A stretch of DNA of 64,000 nt, from NCBI RefSeq assembly GCF_947494555.1, contig NZ_CANLVF010000003.1:434001-498000 (forward strand), in the 5' to 3' direction. How positions within the stretch are numbered: the first letter of the stretch is position 1; each line of letters starts with the position of its first letter. Source of the stretch: an uncultured Roseibium sp. (GTDB lineage Bacteria > Pseudomonadota > Alphaproteobacteria > Rhizobiales > Stappiaceae). Below, in pieces: positions 36,200 through 45,587 of the stretch. The notes below the pieces were generated by a model. The model saw only the letters and a list, made by a program, of their open reading frames with translations. It searched no databases and was not told the origin of the DNA. Position numbers and translations under genes: made by a program.

Positions 36200-36927
36200 G
36201 AGACGGGTTTACCGCCGTTGACCTCGACCAGCGCGCCGCACATGTAGCGCGCGGCATCGGAGGCCAGGAACAGAACGACGTCTGCAATCTCTTCCGGTTG
36301 CGCGACATGGCCCAGAGGCACTGTCTTCCCCAGCTCCGCTATAGCCGACTGAGGATCAAATCCGCGCTTTTCAAATCCAGTGCGCAGCATCGGAGTATCG
36401 ACTTCGTTCGGGCACACCGCATTGATCCGAATGCCCTGGTGGGCATGATCGCGACCCATGCATTGCGTCAGAGACGCAATCGCCGCCTTGGTCGTGCAAT
36501 AGATCGCATGGTTCGGCCCGGGATGAATCCCCCAGCAGGACGCCACGTTGACGATCACGCCGCCGCCAGCATCCTCCATGATCGGAATTGCCGCACGGCA
36601 GATGCGGAAAGGTGCTTCCACATTGACACCGACTGACAACGCCCAGTCACTGTCGCTGGTTTCAGTCACAGGTCCTCGCGAAATCACGCCGGCGTTGTTG
36701 ACGATGATGTCGAGACCACCAAGTGCTTCGACCGCAGCTTGTGCGAGACCATCTGCGTAGCTGCGCTCCAACAAATCTCCGGGTAGATCGACATCCGCGT
36801 CCAGTCCATCGCAATTCATGTCTGCAACGGCCACCTTTGCGCCTTCTTCGCGCAGCAGCCGTGTGATGACCTGTCCGATACCACCGGCGGCGCCGGTTAC
36901 GAGCACTCTCTTTTCTGCAAAACGCAA
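36196..36927 (-). CDS. Short-chain dehydrogenase/reductase (SDR), TTG start
   Basis: The 243-residue SDR has GAAGGIGQVI, LDIIVNNAGV, catalytic Ser in NVASCWG and YCTTK, and ends CGALVEVNGGKPVS. The start codon is TTG, supported by GGGAGG 6 bases upstream. It lies 14 bases after the HpbD-like enolase gene and is coupled to the second SDR. Two SDRs side by side suggest consecutive oxidation steps on the released hydroxy compound, which is inference. Confidence 0.88.
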   Translation of the reverse strand: MRFAEKRVLVTGAAGGIGQVITRLLREEGAKVAVADMNCDGLDADVDLPGDLLERSYADGLAQAAVEALGGLDIIVNNAGVISRGPVTETSDSDWALSVGVNVEAPFRICRAAIPIMEDAGGGVIVNVASCWGIHPGPNHAIYCTTKAAIASLTQCMGRDHAHQGIRINAVCPNEVDTPMLRTGFEKRGFDPQSAIAELGKTVPLGHVAQPEEIADVVLFLASDAARYMCGALVEVNGGKPVS

Positions 36928-36941
36928 CTCTTGCCTCCCAA

Positions 36942-38045
36942 TCAGAATGACGCGATCGGCGCACCGAAAAGACGTTCGTCCGGCATAATGCCAAGACCCG
37001 GGCGTCGCGGCAGGCGGATATGGCCGTCTTGGATCCGAACGCCACCGTCTTCAACGTATGGCGTTTCGATCATCGGTTCGGCAAGCCAGACCCCCTCCAG
37101 TAGTGCAGGTTTCACCGTTGCCGCAAGGTGCGTACAGGCGGCTGCTATGATATCGCCGCCCCAGGCGTCGTCGCATGTGTGCGGCAGATTGAGAGCCTCG
37201 CAAATGTCGCGGAACGCAGCCATTTGCTGGAGACCGCCGATCCGGGTCACCTTCATGCCGAATCCATCGACGAGGCCACTGCCTGCCGCACGAATGACGG
37301 TCGCCAGATCGACACCGCTTTCGTCCATGTAAATGGCGTGCTGAACCTGAGGCCGGATCTTTGCCAAATCCTCGATCCGATTGCAGGGTTGCTCCATGAC
37401 AAAGGGAATGTCAGGGCATTCCCGGCTGACGCGCAAGGCGTCGCGCGTCGTCCAGCCACGGTTGCCGTCAACGGCGAGGCGCATACCGGAACCAGATACC
37501 CGCTCCCAGACCTTGCGGATTGTCTCAATGTCGAGCTCTACCGGGCGTCCGCCGACCTTGATCTGGAGGCGCGGATAACCTTCGTTGCACTTGTCAGCCG
37601 CCAGCCTTGCGATTTCGTCCGGAGCGCCGACACCGGTCGCATAATAGGACGGCAGATTTTCGTTGGCGACGCCGCCAAGCAAATCGGCCACCCGCACGCC
37701 ATAGTGCTTGCCGAGCAGATCGTAACCGGCAATGTCGATAGCCGCCTTGGCGTAGTTGTGCCCGTTCAGCTCGCCGTGCATTGTCCTGGCAATCGTGAGC
37801 GGCAGGACATCTGTTCCTACCAGAGATGGCGCCATTTGCAGCAGAGCGGCCTGCGCACCACGCGCGTGTGCTTCAGCATAGGTGGGACCGACCGGACAGG
37901 TCTCGCCCCATCCGACAAGGCCGTTGTCGGCGATCAGCTTGACCAGCGTCGTTTCCAAGGCCCAGACCTCGGCATTGGCCATGGTATAGGGCCCGTTCTT
38001 CACGGGAAGGTCGTGGCGGAAAATCTCGACCGATTTGATCTTCAT
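36942..38045 (-). CDS. Enolase superfamily enzyme, hydroxyproline-betaine 2-epimerase/cis-3-hydroxyproline dehydratase-like
   Basis: The 367-residue protein strongly resembles, from memory of the family, HpbD of Pelagibaca: an opening [32 protein letters not shown] and DDAWGGDI. The catalytic set is complete: Lys163 (QIKVGG) and Lys265 ([10 protein letters not shown]) as opposed acid/bases, with Asp193, Glu218 and Asp241 as Mg2+ ligands. HpbD epimerises trans-4-hydroxy-L-proline betaine; close relatives dehydrate cis-3-hydroxyproline. The adjacent MttB-type methyltransferase favours a betaine substrate. Which of the two reactions occurs cannot be settled here. Confidence 0.82.
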   Translation of the reverse strand: MKIKSVEIFRHDLPVKNGPYTMANAEVWALETTLVKLIADNGLVGWGETCPVGPTYAEAHARGAQAALLQMAPSLVGTDVLPLTIARTMHGELNGHNYAKAAIDIAGYDLLGKHYGVRVADLLGGVANENLPSYYATGVGAPDEIARLAADKCNEGYPRLQIKVGGRPVELDIETIRKVWERVSGSGMRLAVDGNRGWTTRDALRVSRECPDIPFVMEQPCNRIEDLAKIRPQVQHAIYMDESGVDLATVIRAAGSGLVDGFGMKVTRIGGLQQMAAFRDICEALNLPHTCDDAWGGDIIAAACTHLAATVKPALLEGVWLAEPMIETPYVEDGGVRIQDGHIRLPRRPGLGIMPDERLFGAPIASF

Positions 38046-38100
38046 TTAAGCTTCCGACTAGCAAGCCTGAAGGGACGCGCAGCCCCTTCCCCGGTACGTA

Positions 38101-39648
38101 TCAATAGTCCTGATTGAGGGCATCTTCCGCCGGAATTTCACGTTCACGGCGGGCGATATAGTCGAGCAGCGCTTCGTTTTTCGCTTCGTCCAACTTGGGT
38201 TCCTGATACTCGGACAACAGCTTGCGAGCCTGTTTCAGGGCGCGCTCGGTGATTTCCACCTCTCCTTCCGCTTTCCATTGCTCAATGGAATTGTTGTCGA
38301 ACATGTCCGGCATGAAGAAGGCCCGCTGGAAATTCTCCTGTGTATGGGGGTGCCCGAGATAGTGACCGCCCGGCCCGACGTCGCGTACGGCCGCAAGCGC
38401 TTCGTCGAAATCATCCCAGCGAGGCCCTTCGGCCATGCGGTACACCATTGCGGTTTGTTCAGCGTCGACGATGAACTTGGCAACCGAGCAATGCATGCCC
38501 GCTTCGTTCCATCCGGCCGTGTGCCAGATGTAGTTGGCACCTGCATGAATGACGGCGCTCAGCGTGGCCGCGCTTTCATAACCTGCCTGCGCGTCGAAGG
38601 TCTTGGCACCACCAAGCGACCCTGACGTCCGCCAAGGCACGTCATAGTGCCTGGCCAGCTGACCAATCAAAAAATTCATCAGGCTGATTTCCGGCGTTCC
38701 GGCCATCGGAGCACCGGATTTCATTGAAACCGTGGACAGGTAGTGCCCGTAGATCGCAGGTGCTCCTTTGCGGATCACCTGCGTATAGGCCAGCGCGCTC
38801 AGCGCTTCCGCGTTGAGCTGGGCGACCGCCGGCACGACCGACGCAGGCGTGTTGGCACCGCCGAGGACAAAAGGAGAGCACAATACCGGCTGGTTTCTTT
38901 TTGAGAACGCACGCATGGCACCAAGCATTGTCTCGTCCCAGACAAGCGGTGAGTTGCCGTTGCAGTTTCCCGTCGTGACAGGGTGGTCTTCCAGGTAGTC
39001 CTCGCCGAACAGGATCGCGCACATATCCATGACGTCTTCCGCATTCTTCGGGCTGGTCGTCATGCCCATGAATGTCTTGTCGGAGTGTTTCATCGACGAA
39101 TAGGTGATGCGCAGGTGTCGGTGGCTGATGGGGTGGTCGTAGGGCTCCACAATGTGGTGTGCACTGGAATGGATGGCCGGAAGCATGTGGCTCAGTTTGT
39201 GAAACATGGCCAGGTCGTCCAGCGTCGGATTGCGCCTCTCGTCGTCGAGATCCCTGAGGAACGGCGCTCCCGTCATGGGAACGAACATGGAGCGGTTTCC
39301 ACCAAGGGGAATGTTCTTGGACGGGTCCCGGGCGTGATACGTGAAACTGGACGGGATCGTGCTGATCAGTTCACGAACATGCCCGCGGTCCAGATAGACA
39401 CGCTCGCCATCGACCTTCGCCCCGGCCTTCTTCCAGTCGTCCAGCGCGATCGGGTCTCGAAAGACGATACCGACCTCTTCGAGGATCGACATGGACGCAT
39501 CGTCAAGTTTTCGGATCTGGTCGCCGTCCAGCGGCTCGCAAAGCGGAAGGTTACGCGTGAGCCCGGGAAGCATGGCGTGGTCTGGCGCGGTCCGAATGGC
39601 TCTGCGGCCGGCACGGCCGCCGCTGCGACTGCGAGCTGCAACACTCAT
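38101..39648 (-). CDS. MttB-family methyltransferase, second copy
   Basis: The 515-residue protein shares the plan of the copy at 21583: EEVGIVFRDPIALDDWKKAGA, MFVPMTGAPFLRDLDDERR, TGNCNGNSPLVWDETML and GPGGHYLGHPHTQENFQ. It has no in-frame amber codon. The ATG at 39648 has GGAG 6 bases upstream; a TTG one codon before is weaker. It heads an operon with an HpbD-like enolase and two SDRs. As for the first copy, no corrinoid partner gene is nearby, so the methyl acceptor is unknown. A quaternary betaine is the most likely substrate. Confidence 0.85.
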   Translation of the reverse strand: MSVAARSRSGGRAGRRAIRTAPDHAMLPGLTRNLPLCEPLDGDQIRKLDDASMSILEEVGIVFRDPIALDDWKKAGAKVDGERVYLDRGHVRELISTIPSSFTYHARDPSKNIPLGGNRSMFVPMTGAPFLRDLDDERRNPTLDDLAMFHKLSHMLPAIHSSAHHIVEPYDHPISHRHLRITYSSMKHSDKTFMGMTTSPKNAEDVMDMCAILFGEDYLEDHPVTTGNCNGNSPLVWDETMLGAMRAFSKRNQPVLCSPFVLGGANTPASVVPAVAQLNAEALSALAYTQVIRKGAPAIYGHYLSTVSMKSGAPMAGTPEISLMNFLIGQLARHYDVPWRTSGSLGGAKTFDAQAGYESAATLSAVIHAGANYIWHTAGWNEAGMHCSVAKFIVDAEQTAMVYRMAEGPRWDDFDEALAAVRDVGPGGHYLGHPHTQENFQRAFFMPDMFDNNSIEQWKAEGEVEITERALKQARKLLSEYQEPKLDEAKNEALLDYIARREREIPAEDALNQDY

Positions 39649-39794
39649 CAATGTCTCCGAATTCTGGTCTGTTATGCCATTAGAGTGCGCTTTCGCGTGA
39701 TGTCCTGCCTGTCAGAAACCGAACACGGCGCGCATTTTCCGACATTGCCGCACTATTCGGCGATCAACAGGAACTCCTCCGGGCCGAAATCGCA

Positions 39795-40730
39795 TCATCC
39801 TCGATTGCGCAAGCTCCTCAGATCCACCTCGCGATGTGCCTTGAAGCTTCGGATCAGGGTCGAGGCACCGGCAAAACCGCAGCGCAGTGCAATATCGTTC
39901 AGGGACAGATCGCTAAAGAGGACAAGCTGCCTTGCCCGGTCAAGGCGCATGAGAAGGTAGTATTTCCCGGGAGGCATCTGCAGCTTCTCGATAACGAGGC
40001 GATGGAGCGATCGCTCGGACATGTTCACGGCACGGGCAATGTCGGCGATCGTCATCGTCTGCTCCAACGCTTCGGACATCACCCGGATTATCCGCTTCAG
40101 CTGGTGCGGTGCGCTCGATGCCAGCGTCAGATCGAAACCGGAAGCGCCTGACCGGCGTACGTTGTCGTGAAGGAACATCGCCCCTGCATCGAAGGCAGCA
40201 GCCTGACCAAACCGGTCACCGATATAGTTGAGGATCAGGTCGAGTGCGGCAGACGCGCTGCCACATGTCCAGAAGCGGCCATCCTTGACGAAACGGTCAG
40301 ACAGGACACGCACCTTGGGAAAAGTCTCGGCGAACTCGTCGAGCAACTGCCAGTGAAGGGTTGCCGAACGTCCGTCGAGACAGCCCAACATTGCAAGTTT
40401 CCAGGCGCCTGTGTCCGCGGCGATGATCGTGCAGTCCTGAGTGAGTGAGGAAAGGTAACGGCGAAGCGCTATCAGCGCATTGCCCTCACGAAACTTGTCT
40501 CCCGAGATCAGAAACACGAGATCCGCGGGCCCGGCATCTGCGAGGCGAGTGTCCGGAGAGACCTTGATCCCACTCGAACTGCTGACTTCGGTGTCTGCCT
40601 CTGTCGCGATCTTCCAGCAGATCTCCGCTCCGGCGCGGTCCCGCACGACCCGCAGAGGCTCCAGCAGACAGGCCAATACCATGTTCGAGAAGGACCCGGA
40701 GAGCAGAATTGTCACATTGAAGTCAGGCAT
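39795..40730 (-). CDS. GlxA-type AraC family transcriptional regulator, second copy
   Basis: The 311-residue protein has a DJ-1/PfpI-like sensor domain (about 5-185: NVTILLSGSFSNMVLACLLEPLRVV) and a C-terminal AraC DNA-binding domain (about 215-305: MTIADIARAVNMSERSLHRLV). The longer in-frame start at 40874 would run into the divergent CoA-transferase gene, so 40730 is preferred. It lies between the mttB2 operon and the CaiB-like gene, and probably controls one or both. Confidence 0.85.
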   Translation of the reverse strand: MPDFNVTILLSGSFSNMVLACLLEPLRVVRDRAGAEICWKIATEADTEVSSSSGIKVSPDTRLADAGPADLVFLISGDKFREGNALIALRRYLSSLTQDCTIIAADTGAWKLAMLGCLDGRSATLHWQLLDEFAETFPKVRVLSDRFVKDGRFWTCGSASAALDLILNYIGDRFGQAAAFDAGAMFLHDNVRRSGASGFDLTLASSAPHQLKRIIRVMSEALEQTMTIADIARAVNMSERSLHRLVIEKLQMPPGKYYLLMRLDRARQLVLFSDLSLNDIALRCGFAGASTLIRSFKAHREVDLRSLRNRG

Positions 40731-40742
40731 TGGCAGATAGGG

Positions 40743-40772
40743 ACAGCTTTTTGGCAGAATCGGCACAGCTTT
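40743..40772. promoter_or_regulatory. Direct repeats, probable AraC-type binding sites
   Basis: ACAGCTTT occurs at 40743-40750 and again at 40765-40772, 22 bases (two helical turns) apart, between the divergent AraC and CaiB-like genes. The spacing and head-to-tail layout are those expected for an AraC-family activator upstream of the CaiB-like gene. Confidence 0.45.
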
Positions 40773-40826
40773 GTTCCCCCGCTTAAATAATCTGTTTCCC
40801 GAGGAGAACAAGTCGGAGGGCTTATC

Positions 40827-43304
40827 GTGCAGGAAAGGCCGCTTTCGCACATCAGGGTGCTTGATTTCGGGCACTACCTGGCTGGGCCACTGGTCGGAAT
40901 GATGCTTTCCGATCTTGGCGCCGAAGTGATCCGGATCGATCCACCCGGAGGCCCGCGATGGAAGGCCCCGGTCTTCGACATGATTTCCAGGGGTAAGCGG
41001 GCGCTGACGCTCGATCTCAAATCGGAAGAAGGCCGTCTAACGGCTCTGAAGTTGACCGCGAGATCAGATGTTGTCATCGACAATTTTCGCCCCGGCGTGA
41101 TGGCAAGGCTTGGCGTTGGCCCCTCATCTTTGCGCCGCGCCAATCCGGCGATCATCTCCCTGTCGCTGCCAGGATTTGCATCCACAGATCCGGAATTGCG
41201 GGAGATTGCAGCCTGGGAAGCCGTGATCGCGGCAAGAACCGGTCAGTTTACGGATATGGGACTTAACCGCCGTCTGATGGGCATCAACCCGTCCTTTACA
41301 CCGCTCGGACTGGCGTCCGCCTACGGCGCAGCATTCGGAGCAATGTCGGTCCTGTTCGCGCTTCGCGCGCGGGAGCAACTGGGCGGTGACCATATCGAAG
41401 TGCCACTCGCATCGGCGCTGTTCGAAGGGCTGGTCTACAACAGCGAGCAGATCGAGGACTATCCGGATCGCTACAAGTCGCCACGCGAACTGGAATTGGA
41501 ACGCCGCGCGCGGCTTGGACTGCCCAACAATCTGAGTTATCCGGAACTCTCGGAGTTTCTCGACCCCTTTTATCGCACTTACATGTGCGCGGACGGGCGC
41601 GGCTTTTATGTGGTTGCCTGCTCGATCGTGACGCATCCGCGCCGGGTCCTGGAACTCCTGGGTCTGCAGGAGCTGTTGAAGGATCTGCCGGATTTCGACG
41701 TATACCTCGATAGAGGCGACTGGCCATCGGACTGGGCCCTTCGAAATTATCCCGTCGGGACGCAAGATCGCGGCAGGATCTCGGATGCCATGAAGGCAGC
41801 GTTCCTAACCCGGCCCTCACATGAATGGGAAACGCTGTTTGGTGCCGCGAAAGCGCCTGCAACCACACAGCGCAGCACCCGGGAATGGCTGAAGGACCCA
41901 CACGCGCTTCAGTCCGGTCTGGTCCTGGAAGTCGACGACCCACGCCATGGCAAAATGCGTCAGATGGGAAACATCTGCTGGCTATCTTGTGATGGCGACG
42001 CGGTCAACAAGCGGCCTGGTCCATTGCCAGACGACATGCGCCCCGCCCTGCCTGAACTTCTGTTGGAACCTCCAAGAACGCAGCAGGGATCGAAAGTTGG
42101 CGGCTGGCTGGACGGGCTCAGGGTTCTTGATCTGACAAACGTGATTGCAGGGCCGACCATCGGCTCGACGGTCGCGCGCTTTGGAGCGGAGGTCACCCTT
42201 GTTCAACCGGTCTCGCCATCCGTTGATCCGTGGAATGCAGTCGTGTTCGGGCTTCAGGCGCAACGTGGCAAACGAAGCATCCTGTTGAACCTGCGCACGG
42301 CCGAAGGCCAAAGCGCGCTTTGGAAACTGTTGTCGGAGGCAGATGTCGTGACAATGAACGGAACGGACGAGCAGCGTCTGTCTCTTGGTTTGAGCGAAGA
42401 GCGGTTGGCCGAGATCAATCCAAAGCTGATACTCGTTCAACTGGACGCCTTTGGCGCACCACTCCGCGGTCCGAAATCGGACCATCTCGGTTATGATGAT
42501 CTGGCCCAGGCGGCTACAGGCGTCATGACCCGATTTGGCGGCGGTCCGGATACGCCGGAAGAACACGCACATTTCGGCACGATTGACGTCCTTGCCGGTT
42601 TTTGCGGTTGTGCGGCGCTCGGAGCCGCCTTGGAACGGTTGCGCGTAACCGGCTGTGGCGGCATTGCCAGGGCGTCGCTCGCTTCTGCCGGCGAATTGAT
42701 CCAGGCCCAATTCATGTACGATTTCAACGGCCGGGCGCCCTTTGACGAACCTTCGGGTCGTCATGTGCGCGGATGGGGACCGTTCTACAGGTGCTATCAG
42801 GCAGCAGACGGCTGGATGTTCTTTGCGGCCCCTACGTTACAGCAGAGCAGTTTGAACCACGTTCCTGAATTTCATGACCTGTTAAATGCTCAAGAAAACG
42901 ACCTTGAGGAGACACTGACTACTCGCTTTCTGCAGCAACCGATAAGGTACTGGGCTGAACGTTTTTCAGGAACGGCGGCGGCCGTTGTGCCCCTAAGCTC
43001 TCTTCATGCAACGCGAAAGGCAGCGCTCAAGAAGGAGAGTGAGGGTGAGGCCGACATTCGTTCCGGTACCTTCAGCGCGATCCGTCATGACGCGCACCCG
43101 ATGGGGCGATGGGTTGACCTTGTTGCTCCCAATGCCGTCCGCCCTGAACAGGCACAGGTTGTTGTTCCCGGCCCGGCTCCCAAATACGGGGCTCATACCA
43201 GGGATATCCTCTCAGAACTGGGTTATGAGGCACGGGAAATCGACGCGATGATCGCCAAAGGCTCCGCCGCAGAACAATGGTCGGAAAAATATCTTCCAGA
43301 ATAG
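40827..43304 (+). CDS. Double-domain CaiB/BaiF (class III) CoA-transferase-like protein lacking the catalytic Asp
   Basis: The 825-residue protein is two fused class III CoA-transferase domains. The first (about 8-400) opens IRVLDFGHYLAGPLVGMMLSDLGAEV; the second (about 427-800) opens LRVLDLTNVIAGPTIGSTVARFGAEV. In both, the strand that normally reads VDVSxxDA with the nucleophilic Asp reads L-A-S-A: Ser196 and Ser620. So neither half should form the usual aspartyl-CoA anhydride. The start is GTG with GGAGGG 6 bases upstream. Divergent from an AraC regulator and upstream of a peptide-type ABC transporter. It may be a binding or altered-mechanism protein. Confidence 0.82.
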   Translation: MQERPLSHIRVLDFGHYLAGPLVGMMLSDLGAEVIRIDPPGGPRWKAPVFDMISRGKRALTLDLKSEEGRLTALKLTARSDVVIDNFRPGVMARLGVGPSSLRRANPAIISLSLPGFASTDPELREIAAWEAVIAARTGQFTDMGLNRRLMGINPSFTPLGLASAYGAAFGAMSVLFALRAREQLGGDHIEVPLASALFEGLVYNSEQIEDYPDRYKSPRELELERRARLGLPNNLSYPELSEFLDPFYRTYMCADGRGFYVVACSIVTHPRRVLELLGLQELLKDLPDFDVYLDRGDWPSDWALRNYPVGTQDRGRISDAMKAAFLTRPSHEWETLFGAAKAPATTQRSTREWLKDPHALQSGLVLEVDDPRHGKMRQMGNICWLSCDGDAVNKRPGPLPDDMRPALPELLLEPPRTQQGSKVGGWLDGLRVLDLTNVIAGPTIGSTVARFGAEVTLVQPVSPSVDPWNAVVFGLQAQRGKRSILLNLRTAEGQSALWKLLSEADVVTMNGTDEQRLSLGLSEERLAEINPKLILVQLDAFGAPLRGPKSDHLGYDDLAQAATGVMTRFGGGPDTPEEHAHFGTIDVLAGFCGCAALGAALERLRVTGCGGIARASLASAGELIQAQFMYDFNGRAPFDEPSGRHVRGWGPFYRCYQAADGWMFFAAPTLQQSSLNHVPEFHDLLNAQENDLEETLTTRFLQQPIRYWAERFSGTAAAVVPLSSLHATRKAALKKESEGEADIRSGTFSAIRHDAHPMGRWVDLVAPNAVRPEQAQVVVPGPAPKYGAHTRDILSELGYEAREIDAMIAKGSAAEQWSEKYLPE

Positions 43305-43791
43305 TTTCATGAAGGATGAGAAATGCCTGTCGACATCCTCAAAAGCCCCTTGGGAACAGGGCCGTTTCTGAATCAACGCTCACAACACTCCCGTGTGAAT
43401 CGCAACAATTTTCTTGCCACAATTGACGGGAAGCGGCTGAAATCTTGGAAAATAATGACGCAAAAAAGTTAAATAATGTTAATTTCAGACCCGTTGCAAG
43501 ATGATACTAAAGTATTCAATAATATTGGCAGCTCAACATGCAGCCAGAATGTGCGCTGCTGCCCAAAATTAAAGCAACTGGTCAAATCCTGTGCCGCAAT
43601 GCGGAAAAATTGGATTTAATCAAGATCGAAAAAATGAAAGGAATAATTTCATCCAAAGGGTAGCGGAATCGGCATTGTTCGTGTTTTGCTGATTACATGT
43701 CGCATATGAGCTTTGCAAATACCGCAAATATGCTGAAGCTGCATGTGGGAAATTGAACGACAAATGTCAGGCAACGATCCTGAAGGGGAGA
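43305..43791. other. AT-rich intergenic region upstream of the ABC transporter operon
   Basis: No supported gene was seen in these 487 bases, which are clearly richer in A and T than the surroundings. Near the downstream end are dyads TTTGC (43712) with GCAAA (43724) and GCATAT (43702) with ATATGC (43728), possibly operator sequence, but their centres differ and I would not lean on them. The transporter promoter must lie here. Confidence 0.45.
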
Positions 43792-45405
43792 ATGATGACA
43801 AAATCGAAAAATCCAGAGTTGCTGAATAACCTCGAAAAGGCGGCACGGAGCGGCGGCATATCGAAACGTGAGTTCCTGCATTATTCGATGCTCGCAGGTG
43901 TGACCGCGTCCACTGCAACAGGGCTTTGGACGTCGCAGGCCAAGGCACAACCCAAGCGCGGCGGAACCTTCCGCTATGGCGTGCATGACGGAAACACCAG
44001 CGACAGCCATGATCCAGGCACTTACCAGAGTGTCTACTCCATTCAGCTTGCTCACACACATCGCAGCTATCTCACCGAAATCACCGAAGAAAACGGCCTC
44101 GGCCCTGACATGGCCGTCGGTTGGGAAGCAAGCCCTGATGCCAAGACCTGGACGTTTGAGCTGAACACGGATGCGACCTTCCATGACGGGCGCAAGTTCA
44201 CGGCTAACGATGCCGTCGCATCTTTGAATTTCCACCGCGGTGAAAAGTCGACTTCGGCCGCCAAGGCGCTTCTCGACAGCGTGGTCGACATCAAGACTGA
44301 CGGTGACAAACACATCGTGATCGAACTCGATCAGGGATTTGCGGACCTGCCGTGGATCCTGACCGACTACCATCTCGTCATGCTTCCGGCAAAAGACGAT
44401 GGATCGGTAGACTGGGAAAGCGGCGTCGGTGCCGGCCCCTACAAGATCGAGCAGAACGAATTCGGCATCGGTACATCGCTTGTGCGCCATGACGGCTGGC
44501 ATCGCGAAGGTGCCTGGTTCGACCGTATCGACATGACCGCTCTCAATGACCCGAATGCGCGCCAGACAGCGCTCGTGACCGGCGATGTCGACGCAATTTC
44601 GTCTGTCGACCTGAAGACCATGGCTCTTCTGCAACGGCATCCCGAAGTCGAGCTCGACAACATTCCGTCCGGTTCGGCGATCACGCTGCCGATGTTCTGC
44701 GATGTCGCACCGTTCGACAACGTCGATGTGCGCATGGCACTCAAGCTTGCGATCGACCGTGATGAGATCGTTGAAAAGATCGTGTTCGGCACCGGCATAC
44801 CGGGCAACGACTTCCACGTCTCACCGAACATGCCTTATTTCCCTGCGGATATTCCGCAGCGGACATACGATCCGGAAAAGGCCAAGTGGCACCTGAAGCA
44901 GGCCGGCATGGAAAATCTTTCGGTCAGCCTGTCGGCTGCCGACAGTGTTTTGCCGGGCGCGGTCGACATGATCGTGCTTTATTCCGAACAGGCCAAGAAG
45001 GCCGGGATAGACATCAAGCCGGTGCGCGAGGCAAACGACGGCTACTGGTCGGATGTCTGGCTCAAGAAGCCCTGGGTCTTCGTCAAGTGGGGCGCGCGCC
45101 CGACACCGGACAACATGTTCACGCTCGCCTACAAGGACGATGCAGCCTGGAACGAAGCGCACTGGAAGAACCCGCGCTTCAATGAGCTGCTTCTCCAGGC
45201 GAAAGCCGAACTCGACGAAACACGGCGCGGTGAAATGTACCACGAGATGTGCACGCTCGCCCGCGACGATGGCGGCACCGTCATCCCAATGTTCGTCAAC
45301 TTCGTCTATGCGCGCCGGAAGAACGTCAAGCACGGCCCAAGCGTCTCCGCATCCTGGGAAACCGATGGTGCACGCGGAACGCATCGGTGGTGGTTCGAAG
45401 GCTGA
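43792..45405 (+). CDS. ABC transporter substrate-binding protein (dipeptide/oligopeptide family 5)
   Basis: The 537-residue protein has a Tat-like signal (KREFLHYSMLAGVTASTATG, with KR where twin Arg is usual) ending near SQAKAQ. The SBP_bac_5 fold follows: GGTFRYGVHDG, LTEITEENGLGPDMAVGWEASPDAKTWTF and VRMALKLAIDRDEIVEKI. Family 5 proteins bind peptides but also opines, betaines and other compounds, so the substrate is open. GGGGAG lies before paired ATGs (43792, 43795). It is the first gene of the transporter operon. Confidence 0.92.
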   Translation: MMTKSKNPELLNNLEKAARSGGISKREFLHYSMLAGVTASTATGLWTSQAKAQPKRGGTFRYGVHDGNTSDSHDPGTYQSVYSIQLAHTHRSYLTEITEENGLGPDMAVGWEASPDAKTWTFELNTDATFHDGRKFTANDAVASLNFHRGEKSTSAAKALLDSVVDIKTDGDKHIVIELDQGFADLPWILTDYHLVMLPAKDDGSVDWESGVGAGPYKIEQNEFGIGTSLVRHDGWHREGAWFDRIDMTALNDPNARQTALVTGDVDAISSVDLKTMALLQRHPEVELDNIPSGSAITLPMFCDVAPFDNVDVRMALKLAIDRDEIVEKIVFGTGIPGNDFHVSPNMPYFPADIPQRTYDPEKAKWHLKQAGMENLSVSLSAADSVLPGAVDMIVLYSEQAKKAGIDIKPVREANDGYWSDVWLKKPWVFVKWGARPTPDNMFTLAYKDDAAWNEAHWKNPRFNELLLQAKAELDETRRGEMYHEMCTLARDDGGTVIPMFVNFVYARRKNVKHGPSVSASWETDGARGTHRWWFEG

Positions 45406-45416
45406 TTATCAACACT

Positions 45417-45439
45417 TGCGGCGGGCTTTGCCCGCCGCA
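45417..45439 (+). other. Perfect 10-bp hairpin after the binding-protein gene
   Basis: TGCGGCGGGC (45417-45426) and GCCCGCCGCA (45430-45439) pair perfectly around a TTT loop, 11 bases after the stop codon and with no T-run. Such stem-loops protect the 3' end of binding-protein mRNA, giving more binding protein than membrane components. Confidence 0.65.
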
Positions 45440-45587
45440 CTCGCATTGGAACGGCGTCTGTTATGAGGCCGCTCCATACTAGACTGTCGGGTATTTCCAA
45501 AGACAAAATCAGGACCTGTTCTGGGTCCGCACCCGACATAAAATCCGGTCAACTGGGGTACCGGGCGTCTTTATTCTGGAGGGACAA

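Noticed and set aside
43702-43733. Nested dyads upstream of the ABC transporter operon as an operator
   Set aside because: The two short inverted repeats have different centres and lie in AT-rich DNA, where such matches are frequent by chance.
43693-44817. 374-codon open frame antisense to the ABC binding-protein gene
   Set aside because: Shadow frame; the plus strand encodes a complete family 5 binding protein with signal peptide and ribosome binding site.
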